A DNA stretch of 64,000 nucleotides from Ignelater luminosus. Lineage: Eukaryota; Arthropoda; Insecta; Coleoptera; Elateridae. Shown here piece after piece: positions 32,038-43,320 of the stretch. The stretch's first letter is position 1. Each line of letters begins with the position of its first letter. The notes below the pieces were generated by a model. The model saw only the letters and a program-made list of their open reading frames with translations, searched no databases and was not told the DNA's origin. The stretch is from NCBI GenBank assembly GCA_011009095.1, contig VTPC01007235.1, positions 24,714 to 88,713 on the forward strand, read 5' to 3'. The position numbers and the translations under genes are program-made.

Positions 32038-32375
32038 GTAGTAGGGATGTCAAAATTAGTGACGGCAGTATAATAAAAGCTGAAGCTATAGGCGAAGTTA
32101 GAGTCAAAGCGTTCAATGATTTTGAATGGATCGAGACTATTCTTCGTAATGTTTTGTACGTACCTACTTTAAAGGTAAATCTTTTTTCAATCAGCACCAT
32201 TGTGAAAAAAGGGCTGAAAATGAGTTTTAATAAAGTCGGTTGTCGAGTGTTTGATGCAAATGGAAATTTTTGTGCCATTGCAGTAAAATGTGGCAAACTA
32301 TTTGAAATGCAATGTAAAATAGAAAGTAGTTTCTTTCTTGCTGGAGGACAAAAACAATTTGGGTTAAAAGAATAG
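32038..32375 (+). pseudogene. Copia protease C-terminal part
   Basis: The frame (formally opening at 32025 within the MITE end) reads DVKISDGSIIKAEAIGEVRV, WIETILRNVLYVPTLKVNLF and SISTIVKKGLKMSF. This is the typical flap and C-terminal portion of Copia proteases. The DSGA active site should lie upstream but is cut away by the MITE. A stop follows at 32373. Confidence 0.85.
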
Positions 32376-32985
32376 CACCAAAGACTTGCGCATTAAAACA
32401 TTCGACAAGTAAGGTCAGTGCTGAAGAGATTTGATATAGATTTTAAAGATAATGAAGATGAATGTTGTACATCTTGTTTAGAAGAAAAGCAACATCGTTT
32501 TCAGTTTTATAGCAGCACTGCTAAATATAATAATGTCGGAGAGATGGTTAGTGCCGACTTGTGTGGCCCGATGGAAGTTGCTAACATCGGAGGGTCTCTG
32601 TATTTTTTGTTGATTAAAGATCATTATTCTCATTATAAAAATGTATATTTTTTGAAAAAGAAGTCTGAGGCTGTACACTATTTAAACATGTATTTTAAGG
32701 CTGCAAAGAATGAAACTGGTTGTAATGTTAGAGTACTGAGAACAGACCAATGTACGAAATTTATGTGTTATGAACTAAAACGAATACTTGAAAATTTAGA
32801 ATAAGACATCAATATTTTGTAAGATACAGTCCCCAACAGAATGGATCTATTGAGCGGGAAAATAAAACTGTACAGGAAGCGGCTAGGTCTATGATGGCTG
32901 CTAAGCAACTAGATAAGTATTTTTGGGCCGAGGCCGTTAGTTCGGCGCTTTATATATTAAACAGAACTGGTACTAGTTCAGTGAA
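32376..32985 (+). pseudogene. Copia integrase
   Basis: The pre-integrase His pair (HQRLAH then N) occurs at 32376-32395 with a stop after it. The open frame 32418-32804 has CCTSCLEEKQHRFQF, the Cys pair of the zinc site; VSADLCGPM with the first catalytic Asp; and RVLRTDQCTKF with the second. A frameshift at about 32802 leads to YSPQQNGSIERENKTV with the catalytic Glu, then WAEAVSSALYILNRTG. All three catalytic acids remain. A stop occurs near 32988. Confidence 0.9.
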
Positions 32986-33560
32986 TGTATAAACTCCATA
33001 TGAACAGTGGTTTAACAGAATTCCAAACATTTCTCACTTAAGAATATTTGGACTGATATCTCTGTGCATATACCCAAAGAATTAAGACGAAAATGGGATT
33101 ATAAAAGTAAAAGAGGTATTTTTGTGGAATATGCTGATAACATAAAAGGTTATACTATTTTCTACCCTCATTCTAAGAAAATGGAAATATCAAGAGATGT
33201 TGTTTTTATTTTACATTATGGAAACAAAATTGCAAATAAAGTCAACTCTATTACTGTACATGTAATGGATGAGGAAGAATCTTGTGAAACTAAAGGTAGT
33301 TTAGAAGACGTAATTAATGAAGAAAAAGTAATTACAGAAATTGATAAAGCGGAAATAAAGGAAAACCAGGATAGAGAAGAAAAATAAGAAAAAAAACAAG
33401 GCTGGTGGTGAAGATGAGTCTGTAGCATCATATGATCTAAGAGACAGGTGTTTATTAAACAAACCAATGTATTTAGATGACTATAGTATGCTCAGTGCAG
33501 TTTCTTTGGACGAGAATCTAACTTATGATGAAGCCACCAGTGGACTGGTATAAATAAACA
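32986..33560 (+). pseudogene. Copia integrase C-terminus and linker
   Basis: TPYEQWFNRIPNISHLRIFG is read at 32994-33053. The frame 33064-33387 then gives RRKWDYKSKRGIFVEYADNI and KKMEISRDVVFI, the GKR-type C-terminal domain that follows Copia integrases, and an acidic linker rich in Glu and Lys. A further piece, DYSMLSAVSLDENLTYDEA, appears at 33479-33535, close to where RT should begin. Confidence 0.85.
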
Positions 33561-33682
33561 AATTCAAATTTTATCTGAAGATAAGACGAACAAGTTCGAT
33601 ATAAATATAGAAAATAAAGTAGGTAGTTTAATTTTGCAAGTTTCAAAAATATTGAGAATAAAAATAAAATACTTTCGATGTT

Positions 33683-35125
33683 TTGGGATATCCATTACTT
33701 AATTTAATCAATACTTCACTACAATTTGGTAGGTTTCCTGATTTGTTTAAAGTGAGTACCATTGTACCTATACCTAAAGTAAAAAATACTGTAAATGCTA
33801 ATGAATTCCGACCAATTAACATGTTACCCACATGTGAAAAAATTCTTGAAATTGTTGTTTATCGACAGATTGTTGAGAATTTCAAGGACAATGGATTACT
33901 TATGGATATGCAGTCAGGTTTTAGAACACAACATTCTTGTGAAACATTGCTGCAACTTGTCTTAACAGAATGGAGAAATGAACTGGATAGGAATAACGTC
34001 GTTATAGCTATTTTCTTGCATCTAAAAAGAGCTTTCGAAACAATTGATAGAGATAGGTTAATAAAAAAGTTATATCAGTATGGTATCAAAGGAACAGTTT
34101 TAGACTGGTTTAAAGACTATTTGACAAACAGAACTCAAGTGGTTAGATATGGCGATGTTGTTTCTAGTCCGAGGGAGTGCTTTCTGGGGGTTCCGCAGGG
34201 TAGTGTCCTAGGACCGCTCCTATTTATTATATACATGAATGATATAAACAACGTTTTGAAGAGTAATAATAACAATATTATGAATATTAATTTGTTTGCT
34301 GATGATACCTTAATTACAACATGCGGCAATAATATTCCCAAAATGATTAATGTAGTCAACCAAAATCTTGAAAATTTAAGTAAGTGGTTAATTATAAATA
34401 GATTAAAATTAAATACTAAAAAAACCAAATGCATGGTAATAGCTACAACCTCTAATCTTAAGAAAATTAAAGATACACCCATTGAAATTAAAATTGAAGG
34501 AGATACATTAGAATTAGTACATGAAATAAAATATTTAGGAGTTTTAATAGATCGGCATTTAAAATTTGGTAGGCATTTAGAAGTTACAATAAAAAAAATT
34601 GCGAAAAAAATTGCGTTTTTAGCTAGAATAGGAAAGAATTTATCAGTTTGGGCAAAAACATTAATATATAAAACTATAATACAACCGCATTTTGACTATT
34701 GTAGTTCAGTATTTCTATTATCGGGAGAGTCGCAAATAAAGAAATTACAGATTTTACAGAATCGCGCTATGAGGGTCATATTACAATGTAATAAATATAC
34801 GCCAATTAAACTAATGCATGATCAGCTATCATTTATACCTGTCGGTGAAAAAATAAAGAAGAATCTTTTAATACTTATGTATAAAATAGTAAATGGAATG
34901 GCCCCAACATATCTTAAAGATTTCGTAATATGTAATAATGATGTTCATGGACACTACACTCGCGGAATTGATAAATATAGGACAATTACTGTTACTACGA
35001 GAAACAGCTGTAAAACTATTTTTACGGAAGGCCTTAAACAATTTAATAATTTGCCAGATGAGATAAGAACTTCCCCAAATTTAAATACATTCAAAAGTAA
35101 GTTAAATAAATACCAAATAAATTAA
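33683..35125 (+). CDS. LINE reverse transcriptase, 480-codon open frame, catalytic Asp lost
   Basis: This is the longest uninterrupted frame in the window. It covers RT fingers (TIVPIPKVKNTVNANEFRPI), palm (VPQGSVLGPLLF), motif C FADDTLITT, thumb (WLIINRLKLNTKKTKCMVIA, YLGVLIDRHLKFGRHLE) and a C-terminal helical region (LQNRAMRVILQCNKYTPIKL, YKIVNGMAPTYLKDF). Normal LINE ORF2 proteins of this group are about twice as long; the endonuclease is missing. Motif A, normally FLDLSKAFD, reads FLHLKRAFE here, so the metal-binding Asp is His. It should be inactive in spite of the open frame. The clade is assigned from wording only. Confidence 0.88.
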   Translation: MGYPLLNLINTSLQFGRFPDLFKVSTIVPIPKVKNTVNANEFRPINMLPTCEKILEIVVYRQIVENFKDNGLLMDMQSGFRTQHSCETLLQLVLTEWRNELDRNNVVIAIFLHLKRAFETIDRDRLIKKLYQYGIKGTVLDWFKDYLTNRTQVVRYGDVVSSPRECFLGVPQGSVLGPLLFIIYMNDINNVLKSNNNNIMNINLFADDTLITTCGNNIPKMINVVNQNLENLSKWLIINRLKLNTKKTKCMVIATTSNLKKIKDTPIEIKIEGDTLELVHEIKYLGVLIDRHLKFGRHLEVTIKKIAKKIAFLARIGKNLSVWAKTLIYKTIIQPHFDYCSSVFLLSGESQIKKLQILQNRAMRVILQCNKYTPIKLMHDQLSFIPVGEKIKKNLLILMYKIVNGMAPTYLKDFVICNNDVHGHYTRGIDKYRTITVTTRNSCKTIFTEGLKQFNNLPDEIRTSPNLNTFKSKLNKYQIN

Positions 35126-35380
35126 CAGTGTATTCCTGGTGTTATATGATGTTTTTAGAAATTAATATTGTTTGTTATTTACTGCTTTATTGTGTATTTC
35201 CAGTTTGATATGATGTTAACTGTTATTTATTGTTAGGGTATATTTCTTATTATATTTAATGTTAATTGTTAGTTATGGTTTAAAATAATTTTAATATGTA
35301 AATTGTAAGGATAATTTTATTATTGAATGTACAAAGAAATAGCATGGCTAAATATACAACTTTATTATTATATTATTAAA
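35126..35380 (+). other. LINE 3' UTR
   Basis: AT-rich sequence with a TTATTATTATATTATT tail followed by AAAAAAA, ending the LINE. Confidence 0.6.
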
Positions 35381-35550
35381 AAAACACAATGAAAAGCCAG
35401 CACAGTAGGTAAAGATAGACCAAACAAACCAGGCACTATCAATAACAGAAAACAACAGCATTTATGAAAGTGTAAACTTGACTGAAGTTTAAAAAATAAA
35501 TTTAATACGTTATCAAAGTAAATATCCAATTTATACGCATAGAAACATCA

Positions 35551-35624
35551 GAATTCGCATGGGAATTAAACCCACACAACTCGGCTGTTTTCTCCAAATG
35601 CTCTACCAATTAAGCTAGAAAATT
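35551..35624 (-). tRNA. tRNA-like sequence (degenerate, perhaps SINE head)
   Basis: The 74-nt minus-strand sequence has an A-box-like TAGCTTAATTGGTAGAGC and a B-box-like GGGTTTAATTCCC. The D stem (4 bp), the T stem (GTGGG/CCCAT with a 7-nt loop) and most of the acceptor (5 pairs plus a G-U of 7) can form. The anticodon arm forms only with G-U pairs and a 9-nt loop, so the anticodon cannot be assigned. It is either a decayed tRNA gene or the promoter part of a tRNA-derived SINE. Confidence 0.55.
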
Positions 35625-35639
35625 CTTCTTCAAGCTAAT

Positions 35640-38339
35640 GCTGAAGTGTCTATATGTATATAGGTTAATCAACTTATGGAATTGTAAGAAATATTCTTAG
35701 GTGATAAAAATAAAAAGTCGACAACGGCAGCCCGCCAACGGTGGGAAATCACTTTGATCGTCGTAGTCGTTTTGTGGATTTGCAGTTTCTTGTAGTGATC
35801 TTGCAATTTGCAATGGACAATTGCCGTGGGCAAACCTGCAACGCTGCAGTTCTAGTAACATACTACTTGTTAGATCAGTTGTAGTCATTAATTAGTTAAT
35901 ACCGTATTTATCTTCCGTTTGTCGGAAACGGAAAAATATCCATTTTTTTGTTGTTTACTAGTTGACAGAAAGAAAGAAAAAAATAATATCACATATTGCA
36001 AAAATGATTGTAAGCAACGCATATACACTTCTGACATCTAGCATTTTGTTTTTATTTTATTTCTATGTAAGCATGTAATGAATATGTAAAAGTGACAAAA
36101 ATGCACGAGGACGTTGGTAGCAGCCAAAATGAGCACTAAGACATGCATATCACAGGATATTTGGTTGATGTAGTTGTGATTAATCTATAGCAACACCCTG
36201 TATGTAAAATGCTAAAGATTTAGTGTCTATTGTTATCCAGAATATCTACTACTTTATTAGTTATTTAATTGTGAATTGCATTGATATTAGCTCACATTTG
36301 TTTTCCAGTAAATTTAATAATTCGTTTTTACTAGTTTGTTCAAATAATAAATTACAGTGATAAATGAGAATATTTGTTTACGTCTACTAGAAGGTTAGAA
36401 TAACCTTGTGTTGCAGTGAACGTCCTTCTGTTCGATAATTGACATATTTATGTGTCAACACTTTAACGGATTACACACGGAAGTCAAATAGCAGACGGAA
36501 GTAAGAAAATACGTGATCAAAGATGTTTCAGTAAGGCGTGATAGGAGTTTTAAACAGAAGCTTTTTCCGGATTAGATTTTACCATGAGCAACAAAATATT
36601 ACATGCTCCTGCTTTTTATTTTCTTCGGAAATTTATTTCCCCAATTTTTCAGGATTATTTTATTTTTCATATCATATTTATTTATTAATGGGAAAACTTT
36701 TCCCTTTCAACTGTTACTATAATTACCTACGAATTTTTTATTCCAACATCACCTGGCCTGAAAATTTATTCCGGCTTTAATAAGAGATTAAAAATTTACG
36801 CCTCACTAAGATTTCTAAACCACAAAAGCATTAATTTAACGTAGTGAAAATAAAACGCTTTTCCTTCTTTAGAAACGGAACCAAGGAGGAGAGAGCCAGC
36901 AAAAATTAATCACCAAATTGTTTCACCAATTTGACCAGAACAAAATCCGAGAATTCAGGATAAATTTTTCAGAATTATCCTGATTACGTTTTGTCTTTGT
37001 TACGACGTTCTCATTAAATCGTCTGCTTTTGGAAACCAATTTTCAAAAGGGCTTTCGAGAAAATTAACTAACCCTGACTAGTAGAAAAAAACTTTTCGCT
37101 TATTCTTTCAGCATTCATTGTGATTTATTCTATTACGTAAGAAATTCATTGTTCATATTTCTAAAAACTTTGAAAATTGGGACAAAATAGAAAAACAGTA
37201 ACTTTGAAATTCTTGAGAAATTTATTGCAGAATTTTCTTATTTGTGTTTGTTTTATTTTTATATCAACAGATAAAACAACGAATGGAACATTTCTTGTAT
37301 TCCTAAAGTGAACACTTGCAAATAAAAAAATAAGAGCTGCCTTCAAAATGAAGTACTTGAGTTTTCAAATTATTATTTAAAACTTTAAACAGTAAGATTG
37401 CAGACTACAGAGTTTAGCCTATTAGGTGTTAACTACTTGTTTACATACAAACATTTTTTCTATAATATAAATACCACAACAAACGCCAAGATAAAGAAGG
37501 AAAGCGAGGAATTTACAAGTTTTTTTTTTCTTGTATGAAATCGCCTTGTTAGTGTCTTCATTATAAAATGTTGAAAGAGACGTACTAAAATTTGTTAATA
37601 AATCAGAAAAAAAATTTACTTTTTAAAGAACAGATAATGTTGATGTATTAAAAGAAAACGTATATATTATGTGTATATACCTTAGAATCTTAACCTTAAC
37701 TATTGAAAACCGAAAAGAGCTAGACTGGTTTTTTGTGCCAGTTAAGTTTGGTCTCGTTTTATTTTGCGGGAAATACCTAACCTTTGTTTAGCTTCTTAAT
37801 ATCGAATGCGTTTCTGTATTTGGATACGCTGTAAATCTGTATTTTTAAAAATATTTAACCAATAATCTGGTCTGATGATTACTAAAGTTTATACAAACTG
37901 AAACTATTTCTCAGAGTTTCACCTAAATGAAAGACCGGATGGCACACCAATTGTTTCTCCAAACTATAGCTAATGTGTATGGAGTTAGAATACTTGTAAT
38001 ACTGTCATCAAAGGGTACAGATGTATGAAGTCTGACGGGGAAAGGAGAATGTGTGACTTTCAAAGATTAGTTTCCAATCGTCTAGTCTTGATACAGATGA
38101 ATATCATAACAGTAGTTTTTATGATTCTGCTTGTTTCTCACTCCAACCTTCCTAGAATTTATTATTATCTGCTAAAGAGGAGCTTTTGGGTTCTTAAAGT
38201 GACTTGTCCCTAAATACAAAAATGAAAAAGTATGATGGTATATAGGACGTTTGGTAATCTCACAATTTATGCTATTCATTATCAATCATAAGACATTTAG
38301 TAAAAATAAGTTGCTAGTGGAATTACTTTTGTTTCAGCC
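35640..38339. other. Unassigned AT-rich stretch
   Basis: Only short frames of 60-80 codons were found (for example 36538-36780 plus, hydrophobic and aromatic-rich). No domain, RNA or repeat was recognised. Confidence 0.4.
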
Positions 38340-39135
38340 ATCGACGAGCTCTATCCGGAAGCTTCTTGGATCTGACGACGGATCCTCCAAACCCGGATCA
38401 GGCCACACTGGAGCCGGATTCCATAGTTCCCTTTTGAAGGGGCAGTAGCCGTGGAAACCCCGTGTAGCAACTTCGACGGAGAAGTGCTAGCCATCTTAGA
38501 AGCTGCGGGGAGAGTCTCTAACAATACAAAGAACATCGTGCTACCGGTAGACTCTCAGTCTGAAATGCTGGCAGTCTGTTCCAACCGGAATGCAGATAAC
38601 GTTTTGGTGCTCGCTTGTCGTCAGAAGCTCGTTAGACTATACACAACCCAGAAAATAGTGGTAGAGTGGGTTCGAAGTCACGTTGGAATCGGCGGTGACG
38701 AGCGCGCTGATAACCTCGCCAAAGAAGGTGCAGTCCACTTCCCTGGTGCCCCTGTTAACTTACCGTGCCCTCATTGATAGCAAAAACTAGCTTTGGCTAA
38801 GTAATCACTACAAGAAATTGTCAAGAGAAAAGAGATGGGCAAGACTGTACGACCAAGACCCCTTACCCAGGAACAGACCCCGAGCAGCAGTGGTGGCCGA
38901 GTTCAGGCTCCTGACGGGGCATGATTACCTACACGCCCACCTTCGCCGGATAGGAATAGCTACAGATAATCAGTTTCCACTGTGTGGCAATAGAAGACAA
39001 GACGCAGCACACCTCCTAGTCTGCGTGGCACTCTCCTTACAAGGTGCATCCCCCCCCCCCGGGGGGAAGCCTATTGCATCGCCAGGCGTCAGATGGCAAA
39101 AGTGCCAAGGACTAGCGTTGGCTAAAGTAAAGTAG
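38340..39135 (+). pseudogene. LINE C-terminal RNase H and zinc-finger tail
   Basis: 5'-truncated at about 38340. The reading ELYPEASWI is followed, after a frameshift, by DGSSKPGSGHTG, then the open frame 38451-38777 with NFDGEVLAILEAAGR, IVLPVDSQSEM and HVGIGGDERADNLAKEG. All four RNase H acids (D, E, D, D) can be identified. The next frame, 38818-39135, reads RLLTGHDYLHAHLRRIGIA and a C-x2-C-x-H-type finger (PLCGNRRQDAAHLLVC). This is the C-terminus of a LINE of the I/R1-like group that carries RNase H. A stop near 38776 and the first frameshift inactivate it. The sequence after 39045 with poly-C/G is unclear. Confidence 0.85.
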
Positions 39136-41470
39136 GTAACTTTTGTTTCAGAGAAAACCAATAACCGATGTGCATGGTTAAGACAGTTAGTACCAAGAAA
39201 TCTCTATAAAGAGTTGAACAAAGCGCCATGACGCTACAAAGCGTAATTGAGAAATGGATACAGAAAAAATATACACAAGAAAATCTGTTCCCCAAAGAAC
39301 TACAGAACACTAAGCTCGCAGTATTGCTACTGCCCAAAATCGGTCCACCCATGACTTGAGAGTATTTTCAAGAACAATTAACAACAAGCTTTTGAAAGTA
39401 TCGTCGTCAGAAACTTACTTAGTGCCGTGCTGCAAGAAATTCGACAAACAGGTGGCATTACTTTATTTTTAGTGATAAGCCCCGTTTTTGCTATTGGAAA
39501 AGTAACCAAAGCCTAGACATCCGGATAATAAGCAAAGAAAGGCATACTTTATCAATGATTGAGCTTATGGCGTGGGGATTAATAGTTTATATTATCAAAT
39601 CTGACATAATCATTGTTAATGAGACAGTAACACAGCTGGACACTACGTGTATTGTGTGTATGACAATCTATACAAACCTACCCAATGAAAGGTTTTAGCA
39701 AAACAATCCCAGACGTCATAACCAGGCAATCAATGCAATATTTGTCTTGCATATAGTATGTCGGGGATGCCATGGGAAGACGTATTAAATCCAATCAGCA
39801 TCAAGCTGGACTGTTAAAGAGTTGACAGAGAAGATGCAACAGATATGAAAAGAAAATGCCAATTAGCATTGTTCTATCGGTATCAAACTTAAATTGCTTG
39901 TTTTAATTTCTGTTAGATACTTTAAAGTCTTGGTAATTCTGGAAGAATTCTTGAAGTAGAGAGTATTGCACCAAGAGCTGAAGAATATCAAACATCTGAA
40001 AATAAAAACTGGTCTTCTCAGTTTTGGCTAGCTTGGATATGAAGAGCTGCAGTTAAGGGAATCAATCAACTATATCTATTTCACAATCAAACCCCGTTGC
40101 ATTAGTATCTTATCTAAGTGACTTTCTTATTTTGCTCCATCATCGAGACACTCGAGAACTCGAAACGATATCATTTACCATTTTCGCCATTAGTTTTAAT
40201 TTTGTTCTCTCTTCTAATTCTCTATTTATTCTCTGAAGTTAAAAGTAATCGTACATGTTTCCGCACCCAGACCTACAAAAATATCGCTGACAATCATTTG
40301 AATTTGAAAACAGTGTATTTACCTGGTAGTGACATCTTTTAATGCGTAGACCTATAGCATCAATGGTAGGTGACAGGAATAACATAAAGGCTAATTCATA
40401 AGCAGTACTAGAGAGATCTTAGAGGAAAACGTACCTTATATGCTAAACGACACATCTCTTGACGTTTGACATTACAGAGTTGCTGGTCTATCCCGAATCG
40501 TTCAGAACAAAACATACATCACCTTCGAAAACCTTCCATGCTCCTGATTTCCCCGTGTAAGTCAGCTACGGTGTGTTATCACATCCTGTAATTGCCTAAA
40601 ACACAATCAGGTGAGTTGCTTGCAAACCCTGTGGCACTAAGAGTTCTTCCTCGTTTCACAAGACAGTTAACGCTGTGTGTTTGGTTTGGCAAATAAAAAA
40701 AACGTTTATTTTGACAACCACATTATAACACCACAATATTTCCCATGTGATCTGGCACAGATAAAAAAGTACACTTGAATATAATTGATTTTCAGTTTTT
40801 CTTTCAGCCATGTTATCTTGGCCTTTTCAATTACTGTATGTCTTGATTTGCGAAATGGTTTGCCGTTTCAAAGTTCATCAATATCAACACAAACCACTCC
40901 AGCAAATCAGGATACACAGCAATTGAAAAATTCAAGATCACATGGCTCGAGGAAGAATTAAAATTTAATTATACTAGAACCTTTAGGTAGTAGTAGACTG
41001 GAATTGACGATGACTTTTCAGACAGATGCCTATCCTTTTGCTTTATTTTTCCAGATGTCTTCCTTTACAGAAAAACACCAATATTGATTAAAAATTATGT
41101 GGACCACGAGGTAACCGGAGGCAATGTTCTAGACTCTTCTGGTTAAGCACTTCATATCCTGATTAGAGTAAAGAATGATAAATACCATTCCATACACTAT
41201 CATAAAACACCCAGATTTGTTGATATTTAGAATATTTGGGCATTTTATTTCCTGTGACAATTTTCTTTGATTAATGAAGTCTTCTAACCGTTTTCAACGA
41301 AGAAAGTCTAGAACCTGACGTGCTTGTCAGGTATAACTTTTTCTCTGCATCGTATTCAGCAACTGTCAGCTTTCTATATCTTTTTGGGGTCTTGTAACTG
41401 CTTTTTTCTGTTAAGATTATCTAATGTCAGGGTTTTGTTCTTAAGATTAGTTGCATGATATGCTTGTGAT
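39136..41470. other. Unassigned stretch
   Basis: Mixed composition with no readable frame longer than 76 codons. The final few hundred bases probably contain the decayed DNA-binding N-terminus of the pogo element that follows, but I cannot read it. Confidence 0.35.
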
Positions 41471-41474
41471 TTTC

Positions 41475-43078
41475 TCGTGTTAGAATTAAGAAGTCTTTGG
41501 CCCAATAATTGGAAAGCGGAAAACATTGCAGGTGAACAGTGGTACATTGTCTATTCGCAAACTAAAAACCACAAATCTTTCTAGTTCAACCAGTTTTAAC
41601 AAAACTAATGTTGACTGTGCCTTCAACAAACTTACTGATGTTTACAACCGCTTTGGTCCTATTCCTGCTCACAACAGTGCAAATACCAGGTCTTATCCTT
41701 GCTTGCAAGGGAGTTAAATAGGTAGGAGACTGTACGTCTGCAGAGAGGGGAACATTAATTACTTTGATTTCTGCCATTAACGCAATAGAAAAGTACAGTC
41801 CTTCAATGTTGATTTTCCCACGTGTTTGCTTTAGAGACAGAATGATATTTGGTGCACCTTCGCTACCCCAACAGGTTGATCCAATAAAGAAATATTTTTA
41901 ATATTTTTAAATCTTTTCATTGTCCATGTCAAGTGTTCTAAGGAAGAGAGTGTCATTCTACTGTTTGACAACCACGAGACACATTTACCAGTAAAAGCCT
42001 AAACTTCTAATGCTGGAATTCTTGTGGTTACATTCCCTCCCCATTGTTCTCACAAGCTTCAGCCTCTTGACCTAACAGTGTATGGACCTCTCAAAACATT
42101 TTATAACCGAGCACTTGATGATTGGCATTTAAATAATCCAGGAAAAACATTCGACATATATTCAGTCGCAGAATTGGTTGGGACAGTATTTTCACATGCT
42201 TTTTCAACCAAAAACATTGTTAGTGGTTTCAAAGCTGCTGGGATATTTCCTTTCGATCGGAATGTGTTTACTGACGACTATTTCTTGTGTTCTTTAGTAA
42301 CTGATCGTTCAATGCTGGGGAATGGAATTAATCTTCCAACCAGTATTTCAAATTAATGTTTGAACAGAACATTTTCTGATCCACAACCTTCAACTAGTAC
42401 ACATGATCCGATTCCTGGAGGAGCTTCTGTTCCCATCTGCAGTGCAAAAGTTACTAACCATTCTGAAATAAATAAGTTACTAGCGCACAACAACTTGAGT
42501 CCATCTGATAGTGTGGTATTTCGTGGTCAGAAAATTGCAACTTCAGAACATCCTACTGCAAACGCACGAAAATCAAATAAAAGAGAAAGAAAACCAGGCA
42601 GGGCTTTCATTCCTACGGACACTCCTAAAAACGAAAGAATTAACCAAGAAGAAGAAGAGAAACGGATGGAAACAAAAGAAAACTATTAAAGTTGCAAGAA
42701 GGAAAGAAATGTAGAAAGATTTCCTCTGATACCAAAACATCTAAATTAAATAATTTTGGAAAAAAAGTAGGCAAGGAGCACCGAGTTAAACTAAAGAAAA
42801 TAAACCAAGTGAACCAAAAGAAGCGAGACATTTCTTCGTTTTCATCTGAGGATGCCATAGTTCCACTAGTCGACATAGATGATGATAGATGTCATCAACC
42901 CTATACCCAGTACCGCAGTGGTGAACAATGGATTCGCTGCACAATATGCAAGCGATGGACACATGAACTATATTCTTCATCCCTTATGGTTTCCAAGATC
43001 CCTGTAGTGGCCTTTCTTATCCTGGACACATTGTATAAAGGGGAATCCCACATAATTTTACCGGCAATTGGATAGTCA
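41475..43078 (+). pseudogene. pogo/Tigger-like transposase with cysteine-rich tail
   Basis: Pieces in at least four frames give, in order: NWKAENIAGEQWY; FNKTNVDCAFNKLTDVYNRF then GPIPAHN; GTLITLISAINAIEKYS and MLIFPRVCFRDRMIFGAPS; LFDNHETHLPVKA with a catalytic Asp; and the open frame 42024-42356 with TFPPHCSHKLQPLDLTVYGP and GFKAAGIFPFDRNVF. These are conserved blocks of the DDE_1 transposase of pogo/Tigger and jerky-like elements. The first catalytic Asp block (normally NLDETG after PAHN) is destroyed. Downstream (42360-43075, two frames) a basic, serine-rich region ends in GEQWIRCTICKRWTHE, a remnant of a PHD-like finger seen at the C-terminus of many arthropod members. Terminal repeats were not found. 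Confidence 0.88.
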
Positions 43079-43252
43079 CAAGAAAAGACGTAATGCATAC
43101 GCCCAGGTATTCAAGGTATTTTAACGTGGTTTCTAATTATAATAATAAAATTGAAAATTAATAGTAAATAACTCGATTTGATAAAAAATGAATAATAAAT
43201 GAGTTAATTTAATAAAATGTTAATTAGAAAGATGACAGAATTTTGTAGACAA

Positions 43253-43320
43253 GAAGGTACACCGTTTGAACCCGGTCCATCCGCGTGGCAGGCCGACGCT
43301 CTACCACTTTGTTAGTGCCT
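43253..43320 (-). tRNA. tRNA-Gly(GCC)-like sequence, degenerate
   Basis: The minus strand reads GTGGTAGAGCGTCGGCCTGC then CACGCGGATGGACCGGGTTC, very close to the core of eukaryotic tRNA-Gly(GCC), with anticodon GCC in CTGCCAC and a B-box of GGGTTCAAAC. The T stem forms, but the acceptor stem pairs at only about four of seven positions. It is a tRNA pseudogene or a tRNA-derived SINE head. Confidence 0.6.

Larger units (their letters stand above)
32038..33670 (+). mobile_element. Ty1/Copia retrotransposon remnant (PR-IN part)
   Basis: The end of protease, the pre-integrase motif, integrase and the linker after it are present in Copia order (integrase before RT). The RT and RNase H are absent because a LINE starts at about 33671. 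LTRs were not found. Confidence 0.88.
33671..35380 (+). mobile_element. 5'-truncated LINE (Jockey/CR1-L2 type) in Copia
   Basis: The LINE starts inside the RT fingers and ends after a 250-bp 3' UTR with ATT-rich repeats and a short A-run (about 35365-35380). 5' truncation is the usual outcome of target-primed insertion. It is inserted where the Copia RT would start. Confidence 0.82.
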
